Source of the DNA: Puccinia triticina
Lineage: Eukaryota; Basidiomycota; Pucciniomycetes; Pucciniales; Pucciniaceae
DNA: 64,000 nucleotides
Assembly: GCF_026914185.1 (NCBI RefSeq)
Contig: NC_070567.1
Location: forward strand, 5,854,001-5,918,000
Direction of reading: 5' to 3'
Below the pieces are notes generated by a model. The model ran no database searches and was not told the DNA's origin. It worked only from the letters and a program-made list of their open reading frames with translations. Shown here piece by piece: positions 56,967-64,000 of the stretch (position 1 is its first letter; each line of letters starts with the position of its first letter). The translations under genes were made by a program, and so were the position numbers.

Positions 56967-57583
56967 TCGCCTGGTCAAAACGCTGCCCTCTCGCCTTCAC
57001 TGCCTTGCCATTGACCCTACGCAACCAATCAGCCCCAATCACCTCACCGCCCAACGCGCCTCCACCCGCGCCCTCCACGGCCTTCACATCAGCAAGCCTC
57101 CTTGTTGTTAAGTTTCAAGTATGACCATCTGTTCACCCATAATCTCAATATACAGCTCCCCATACCCCGCCGAAGTGTTGAACCGTTGCCTTAAGCCCAA
57201 TCCTCAGGCCCCCTCAGCCCAACAGAAAATTTGCAACCTGCAACACCTTGACCTCAAACTCGCAGATCAATGATCTGTACTCTGTGCCCCATCAACGCAG
57301 TTGCCAAGGTGCAAGCACACGTTCAACACCACAACCTTACCCCCGCGCAGAGGCTGAGATTAGCCCTTGAGCCTCATACCAGCTCAAAGTTGAAGATAAT
57401 CTAATCAGCCATTTGTCCTCGCCGTCACCTTATGCATCCCAGCCCAACCAAACTTGCCAAACTGATTCCTCATCTTGACCCAAGCCAAAACTAACCACCA
57501 CCACCACCTGCGACTGAACCAGTCGGCTGAGCTCCATTCCATTTCCTCCACACAAAAACTTATGTATTTATTTTGAAATCTAG
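56967..57583. other. Stretch without a supported gene
   Basis: C-rich in places with short ORFs. It may contain exons of the metallo-beta-lactamase fragment that follows, but I could not join any. Confidence 0.3.
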
Positions 57584-59390
57584 GTTGCTAAGATCTTTCC
57601 GTACATGGTCAACCCCGGTGGCGGAACTGGAGGTAAGTGTCTGGTGCTGCGCAACAAACAAGCGTCTTGCATGATTGATAACCTTTTGGTTTGTCTTCTG
57701 TTCTCGTAGGCGGAGATGTGCCGGCGTTTCAATGGCACATTATCAAAAGCGATGTTCCCTTTGAGCTCTTGGCCGTCCAGGTGTCCCCCCTCAAGGGTAC
57801 ATTATCCTCCCACATTTGCAAAGCAATGCCTCTGCACGGGAAGCCTGACCCATCATATTTATTTTTCTACACCAGTCCACCACGGGTGTTACTTCTAGAG
57901 ATGGCCCCGACGAACCCGTCGCGGGTACCTGCTATCCGCTGGCGGGTACCCGCCCATGGTTGGCGGGTACCCGCCAGCGTGTGCGTGTTCGGGTGCGGAT
58001 GCTGGATTTCTGAGAGAAATCGAGCGGGTACCCGGGTATTCTAGCGGGTACCCGCTCCTGTTTGGGCAGGTGGCAGCTGCCACGACGACCGGAAGGACTG
58101 GGAAAGCCTTCCTTCCGGTCGAAGAGGTTCTGTAACCCCTTTGACCGGAAGGATTCCTTCCGGTCGAAGTGGTTTTGTAACTTTTTCAACTGGAAGGAAG
58201 GCCTTCCAGTTGAAGAGGTTACAAAACCTCTTCGACTGGAAAGGCCTTCCGGTTGAAGAGGTTACAAAACCACTTGGACCGGAAGGATTCCTTCCAGCCG
58301 AAGAGGTTAAACCTCTTCGACTGGAAGGAATCCTTCCGGTCAAAGGGATTACAGAACCTCTTCGACTGGAAGGCCTTTCCAGTCGAAGAGGTTTTTTAAC
58401 CTCTTCGAAGGCCCTGCAGTTGAAGAGGTTACAAAACCTCTTCGAGCGGAAGGATTCCTTCCAGTCGAGGAGGTTTGCAACCTCTTCGACTGGAAGGAAT
58501 ATTCCTTCCGATCGATTTTGAGGGGCAGGTACCCGCTCTGACTGCCCCAGGCGGTGCGGGTGCGGGTGCGGGTGTCGAACTTTTGGCAAAAAAGCGTGCG
58601 GGTACCCGCATCCGAACAGGTACCCGGGTTCACAGGGGCCATCTCTAGTTACTTCAACGCCTGTGGGCAACCCTCGAGTCCGTACAAGTGCCTGGCATTC
58701 CTGTTCGACCAGAAGTTCTGCTACATGTCCGATGTGTCCTTGATTCCCGAGTCCACATAGGCCGCGCTGGGCTGTCTGTCCACGCCAAGCACTCCCTGTC
58801 TCACACACTCGCTGTCGAATGTCACCCAGGAGAGCTTCGGCTCCGATAATCTGTCTCTTTCCTCCGCATCCTCCATGTCGGACTGCTCGCATTTGTTGGC
58901 CTCTTCAGTTTCGGAGGCCGACGGCCCCCCTGCCGGGCTGCCCCTGCTCATTGTGGACACCATGCGTCTGACACACCATATTTCGCACTTCGGAATAGCC
59001 GACGCGGTCGAGACTGCTGCGAAGCTGAGGGCCCACCGCACCTACATCCTAGGATTTACCCATGGCGTCACGTAAGTCTGCTTATTGCTTCGTTTTTGCT
59101 TGACATAGTCCCACTGATCCACGTCCCCCTTTTACAGACACAAGTGTTGGCAGGCCGCATGCGAGCTCATCAGCAAAACCAGCAACACAGGACTCCAGGC
59201 GACGCTCGATCCATCTCCCACTTTCCCAGAGGACATCGACCTGGGAAACAATCCCCCGAGATTCTCGCAGCAAGCCCTGGCATTGTGCCAAGATCACATC
59301 AGAGAGGCTCCCCTGTGGATTCGCCCGGCATTTGACGGACTGGTTATCTCCACTGATGGCGTAAAAATCACCGACAATTTCCATCCTTGA
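57584..59390 (+). pseudogene. Metallo-beta-lactamase-fold hydrolase pseudogene
   Basis: Exons at 57584-57632, 57710-57796, 57876-57895 continuing at 58656-59071, and 59138-59390 join in frame. They give GGGDVPAFQWHIIK, PLKVHHGCYFNACG, YKCLAFLFDQKFCYMSDVS, then SHFG and LGFTHGVTH, matching the C-terminal two thirds of PhnP-like metallo-beta-lactamase proteins, which hydrolyse phosphoesters with two bound metals. The N-terminal HxHxDH part is missing. A TAG stop (58758-58760) stands after IPEST where the family has Trp, and a 752-bp MITE splits one exon in the middle of a codon run. It is not functional. Confidence 0.82.
57896..58647. mobile_element. Family A hAT-type MITE inside an exon
   Basis: Begins TAGAGATGGCC and ends GGCCATCTCTA. 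A perfect 8-bp duplication, gttacttc, flanks it (57888-57895 and 58648-58655). GGGTACCCG repeats lie near both ends, and the core (58085-58515) consists of GACCGGAAGG..CCTTCCGGTC palindromes with GAAGAGGTT spacers. Removing the element plus one duplication restores the reading frame of the host exon. Confidence 0.95.
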
Positions 59391-59689
59391 TTGACTGGCT
59401 CATCAGCATTCACATGTGAATTAGCAGCTATACCATGTATCTTCCATAACAAAACAAAACAAAACCATTGCCAAAAAAATTGCCCTAAATTTTCCAGAGC
59501 AACCCAGCCCCACGGACAATTGCCATCCCCCCGGGTTCCTGGGGGTACATATTGGCTGCGCCTGCAAGCCGCTGCCCATCTCGATCCCCAACGTCGCCGC
59601 CCAAAGACGCTGTCAGAGCCACCACGACACCAACTAAAGCAATAAGCAGCAGTAGCAGCCGCTTGGCGGGCTCTTTTGCTTCATCGAGT

Positions 59690-60110
59690 CCCCCTCGGCC
59701 CCCGAGGCCAGAGACACATTCAACCTCAAGAACAAAGCCATCCACATTGAGCTCGCAGTCGCATGTGCAGCATCAGGCTCCGAAGGATCATCATCAGCAT
59801 GGGTATTGCTGCCAACCTTAACACTGATGCCGCACCCCTTCTCACGCTCAGCAAGGACCTGGAACCTCTAGGAACTGCCTGGCCTGTCGTCAAAGGTCCC
59901 AATTCTAAGGGCCTGTACATCGGCAACAACACCCTCCTCATCCCTGAACCCAAGAAAAACAACTACACTGTCCGTTGACCGGTATTCAGGGGCAAACTTA
60001 ACTCGGCCAACGACATGGGATACCTCAATAAGGCTGACATCTGGGCTGACGTCGAGGCCATTTGACTCTACACTCTCTCCACCCATCTGGGATCAAAGAG
60101 CAGTAACTAA
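59690..60110 (+). pseudogene. Unrecognised coding fragment with two stops
   Basis: A frame with LTLSKDLEPLGTAWPVVKG and GLYIGNNTLLIPEPKK runs to TGA at 59976-59978. It continues in frame as PVFRGKLNSANDMGYLNK and ADIWADVEA, is stopped again at 60063-60065, and resumes with LYTLSTHLGSKS to TAA at 60108-60110. Just upstream another frame reads ARDTFNLKNKAIHIELAV. The text is clearly protein-like, but I cannot name the family. It may be another captured gene fragment. Confidence 0.5.
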
Positions 60111-61499
60111 AGTACATACAACCTATGTTTATAATATCAAGATATAAATGTAATGTTTTCTCTTTTCTTCTATAGGAATACTCTGCAATCTTAATTTGAT
60201 TCTTCCGGGTGCTGCTCTAGAATTCAAGCAGATCTTTTTACAGCAGGAGTTGCTGTGTGCATGTTTTGGAGCGGGACTAGGGATGGTGTCTTGTGGACAT
60301 GTGGGTGTTAAAGATTTCAGTATTGTGTGTCAAGGAGGGCTAGGTGCCCCCAGAGACTGGGATCCAGCTGGAATTTGGCAGTGATGACATCACCACCTTG
60401 CTTGCAGGAATCCTGCACAAATAGAACTTTCTCCACAAAGATATCAAGCTCCATTCCACCTGGGGATGGCTGAAGACCAAGCAGCTGAAGGAAGAAATGT
60501 GTGTCCTTGGTGAGGCTGTGTTGGCCTGAGCTCTTTCTCCTCCTTTGTCTGTGTATGGATCTTTTGAGCTAAAATTGATCTTGGCTTGGCTTTATTCTGT
60601 CCAGTCAAGTGGTTACTTCTACAATCATGTTCTTAAAAGAATTATCTGATCAGATCTGACTTTCTCTGGCTCCACTTGCTTAAATATCACTCTGCAGACT
60701 GCTCCACATGTGGATGATTTAAAGAACACCCCAGGCAGGCTTAGGTGCAGCCAGTGTTCCAGCCTTAGGTGGCATGTGCTACCCAAACCAGAATGGCAAG
60801 TCTGCCAATATTTTCCCAAACAGTTCCAGGGCTCCTTCACCAAGCTGCATGGATCAGAGAAGCACAAAGGCCACAGCTTCACCTGTTAGTTCAACAACCA
60901 CCCTGAGTAGTCGTTGGCTAAGCATGAGTCCACTGCACTGTTCTGTACATGCAGCTGGAGTAAAACACTCAGGATGTTTTCTCCTGGGAGCAAAAATTAG
61001 GCCAACTGGAGCAAAACAGGAACTCCAACAGTGTGCATCATCCCTTTTTGGAATCAGAGTTTGCAGGAAAGAAGCATACTTTCCCCTCTGCTTATCAAAA
61101 CCTAAACCGCTGCCAATATGATCATCAAGATGACTTCCAATGAAATGAGGTGCCAACCACATTTTCATTCCCAGATTAAACATGATAGCCAAGAACTTGT
61201 ACCATCAATATTTGACTGCAGTGTACTCTCTGTGCCAGTCACTACTGACAGAAATTGTTACAAAGCAAATATTTCATTGGTGATAAGTCATCATTGGGGC
61301 TAATTAGTTGTGATGTGAATAACACATGAAAATATTGGACCACTTGGTCTAACATGACCCTAGGGACATGCTAATGATAAATACCAACCCATGCAAAAGC
61401 TGAACGGCACTGTGTCTTAGTCACCTGAAAAACTCATGGTACATGCATTCACTTTACTGCCACAGATTAAACAGCTGAGCTGGACACATGGTCCCTGCA
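60111..61499. other. Stretch without a recognisable gene
   Basis: No supported ORF. If the Helitron-type end at 61500-61524 is correct, this is interior of that element. Confidence 0.35.
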
Positions 61500-61524
61500 G
61501 CGGCGCAGCCGCCTTTTCCTCTAG
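61500..61524 (+). mobile_element. Helitron-type 3' terminus 7
   Basis: Perfect hairpin GCGGCGCAGCCGC (61500-61512), then CTTTTCCT and CTAG (61521-61524), T at 61525. Upstream CCACAGATTAAA and TGAGCTGG match the terminus at 37765. Confidence 0.65.
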
Positions 61525-61609
61525 TAATAATAATAACAAAAAAAAACTGCCCAAACAATTAAAACACCCAGCCCAATACCCATCCTCTTCTAGAGAGGGT
61601 GCAAGTATT

Positions 61610-61795
61610 GGGCAGGTGACCCCCAGCGCGCCGCATTTAAGGCAATTGCAAAGGGGGGTCACCAAGATTAAACCCTCAAACTGTGCAAGTGCATCAACAA
61701 AGGGGGGTGAGGACGAACCACCAGCTGGAAGTACAGCGGCAGAGAACGTCCTGGGGAATAATCATACCCAAGGGGACCTCCTTTTATGCACACCT
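61610..61795 (-). repeat. R1 LTR-like repeat, copy 6 (partial)
   Basis: Matches copy 2 in the block GACCCCCAGCGCGCCGCA and in the leader with CTGTGCAAGTGCATCAAC, and ends in a minus-strand TATA-like CATAAAAGG near 61788. The AATAAA end is not recognisable; the Helitron-type terminus lies about 85 bp away. Confidence 0.5.
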
Positions 61796-62435
61796 ATTTC
61801 CGACTCAATCCAGCAAGCTATGTATGTAGTGTAGCCCCGCCCTGCACAGTTGGGCTTGGCAACAACAATCACTGCCACACGGCGCCAGAACGCCCGACTT
61901 GCCCAACCTGCGGATTCTTGACAACAAGTCAGTAAAGTGTTCCTTTTTTCATAAAGGGCAATCTTGGTGAGATTGCAATAATGAAATATCAAAACACTTC
62001 ACTACGGTGCCCGCTCTTGGTCAGTGGTGCAAGGGCAGAAATCACGAGGAGTTTCCAACAAATCATCAAGTCAGAACAGTAAATTTGCCCGTCATTGTCA
62101 GGTCTGCCAAGAGTACGGGTTTGATAGGATCAACGTTGGTGAGGCTTGCTTTCCCATTCCTTCTGTTCTATTCGGCCATCATCTTCATCAGAAAACTTAC
62201 AACAAGGTTGCCTGATTTACTTCTCATTTGATTGCTTAGATTATGAGCATCCCAAAAACACAGCCAAAGAGCGCGGAATTTTTGGACATCAATACAAGTG
62301 TGTATGTGGGCCCCAGGTGTGATCCTACAAGTTCAACTCCTTCCAAGTGCCATACTCAAACTACAATATTGTTTCTTCAGGTATATCCAGTATCAAGGAT
62401 GACCCAAACTCCAACAAGCTCCCCGCGGCCGTATA
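61796..62435. other. Stretch without a recognisable gene
   Basis: Short ORFs only. Nothing recognised. Confidence 0.35.
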
Positions 62436-62877
62436 TACAGCTAATCCAAAAAAGCTTGGATGCTTTGGAGGGAATTTCCACTGGAAATTCCTATGGGATT
62501 TTCCAACCTTGTATGCAATGAAGTGACAAGGTTGGACATTTTGATATATGCAGGATGCCTATATCAAAATCAGGCAAGCTCAATCAGAGACTTCTGGCTG
62601 TTTTTCCCGGATTTTGATTACAGAATCAGAATCCTTGACCAATTTTCACCCAGGACTCCCACTCCGACAAACGCACCCGGGTGTCATGGTGCCGGTCCCC
62701 CCAGCAGCCTGCATTTTTTTTTGCTACCGAACGGCGCCGCCAATAGCAACTGCGCTCGCGGAGATGGATATCCATCTGTCAAACTGTGTTGTTGGATACA
62801 CACAGGTTGGCAAATCCAGAAAGAATTTCCGCTGGAAATTCCATCCAAAGAAGCCAAGCTTTTTCAGATTGGCTGTA
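62436..62877. mobile_element. TA-flanked MITE, copy 2
   Basis: Left end TACAGCTAATCCAAAAAAGC, right end GCTTTTTCAGATTGGCTGTA. Inner arms carry GGAATTTCCACTGGAAATTC and related inverses. Same family as 44470-44931, including a shared CTACCGAACGGC block. Confidence 0.8.
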
Positions 62878-62942
62878 AGATGTGATCGCCAAGTCGCAGC
62901 GGGCCACCCACCAGATACACCATCCCAAATCCCAGGCTATTG

Positions 62943-63312
62943 ACGCCTTTGTCATCAGACGCAGCCCGCACAACCCAAGATTGTCCGGCAGGCTGTCCAA
63001 ACCGGTAAATCACCCATTATCATCCATTTCTCCGCCGACATTGGCTGCACCAGCAGCTTGATCCTCCTCAACTTCATGATTGGGATCCTCAATGCCCTTA
63101 TGACTCCACCTGCCCCAAGCCCCATCCCCCAAGTCCGCACCTGCCCTTTCTGCCCATCCAATCTACATCCCAGATGGGAGTACACCATCCGCTCCCCTGC
63201 TTCAAACCTGCAAGGCTGTCCCTACCCTCACCACCACCAATTGTCCCTTCAAGGATTCACAATCCTCCAGCGACGCGGTGGCGGGACTTGTGTTTCATAC
63301 AATCTTGGCTGA
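62943..63312 (+). pseudogene. Protein tyrosine phosphatase-like fragment, catalytic residues lost
   Basis: An open frame reads KIVRQAVQTGKSPIIIHFSA and then DIGCTSSLILLNFMIGIL. The layout is that of the PTP active-site loop (HCxxGxxR[ST]G) with the preceding strand, but the catalytic Cys is Phe, the Gly is Asp and the Arg is Cys, so it could not act. The downstream part (CPFCPSNLHPRWEY) is not recognised. No start or intron signals were identified. The assignment rests on one motif. Confidence 0.4.
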
Positions 63313-64000
63313 ATAATCATTAACAGTAGACTTGAGGGTGACAGCAGCGCTTGCATAGAGTGATTGGATAAACTTTCAGAGCACACATCATTCGTCCTTG
63401 CTCCAACACTGTTGGTGCATCCTCATTATATACCTTGGGTTTTGATAACCGGAAAAAATGTAGCTTCTACAAAACCCCAAATATCCAACCTGAAGATCTA
63501 CAGGAGATCTTTGATTGAAAGTTAACAAGTATTCTGATCATGCAGTTCAGACATGGACGTTGATGGCAAGGACAGCCTTAATTACATTGTGATAGAGTAG
63601 TGGTGTCCAGGAGGCTTGCTCATATGACTTGAAAAGATTTGCCGGCCGCTGCTCCCTGACCCCTCCTGCAGGAGCAAAGCGTAGGGCTGGGGTAAGTGCT
63701 GGGCTCAACCTTTATCTTGCTTGAAGTCAACACCTGGCTTTGGGGATTGGCCAATATGATTGTCAGTTTGCTGTTGTTGTCAGCCAGCTCTCTGAGAGGC
63801 AGAATTGCCATGCCTGCCCATGAGGCCCTTGACCCACACACACAAATCACCAAGAGCTCTTGGTCTTATTCCACTTTGGGTTCACCCAAGCTTTTCAAAA
63901 ACCCAGTGAGCATTTTGTCCTGGAAACCTGCCTCCTTGTTGAGTTCTGAATACCACAGTGACAGGAGTTCCATTGTCAGATCTGTGAGCTACCAAAGACC
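63313..64000. other. Stretch without a recognisable gene
   Basis: No supported ORF up to the window end. Confidence 0.35.

Overview
The window reads as a transposon-dense piece of a basidiomycete genome, most likely a rust fungus (Pucciniales). That placement is inference. It rests on short introns with GTAAGT/GTATGT-type donors, a small cysteine-rich secreted protein of the rust effector type, and overwhelming mobile-element content. Only about five loci look like host genes that could work: an EST1/SMG7-type RNA-decay factor (13522-16901, six exons), a secreted protein with a DUF3605-like C-terminus (20752-22026, minus strand, five exons), a candidate secreted effector (46162-46545), a protein with a cysteine-rich tail (11682-12218), and an unknown ORF (9111-9602). 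They are unrelated to one another and form no pathway.

Layout. 1-6.3 kb: LTR-like sequence, a dispersed LTR-like repeat called R1 here, a GC-rich coding remnant, and two Helitron-type 3' ends. 6.35-9.1 kb: a complete but decayed hAT transposon (15-bp TIRs, 8-bp target duplication). 9.1-22 kb: the gene island, with a tRNA-like sequence. 23.0-31.7 kb: a TA-flanked DNA element split by a young Gypsy-type LTR retrotransposon that keeps Gag and protease but has lost reverse transcriptase and integrase; an antisense, intron-bearing gene fragment sits in the gap. 33-36 kb: R1 copy 2, split by a hAT-type MITE, then an array of palindromes. 37-41 kb: a fragment of the phosphatidylinositol 4-kinase gene PIK1 beside a Helitron-type end. 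41.7-43.5 kb: a 1.8-kb TIR element filled with short palindromes. 44-50 kb: the candidate effector and a nest of elements inside elements. 50-64 kb: gene fragments (low-complexity protein, metallo-beta-lactamase, phosphatase-like), a decayed Copia element, and further MITEs.

Three structural themes stand out. First, several TIR families carry long internal arrays of short perfect or near-perfect palindromes, and in one family the termini are kept while the array differs between copies. Second, seven sites share a GC-rich hairpin followed by CTAG|T, the 3' signature of Helitrons, and two of them lie just downstream of host-gene fragments in the same sense. Third, target-site duplications allow exact nesting: at 46922-48544 three elements are stacked one inside another. 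No autonomous Helitron, reverse transcriptase or integrase was seen. Gene structures were built by eye from splice signals and frame continuity and have not been checked against transcripts.
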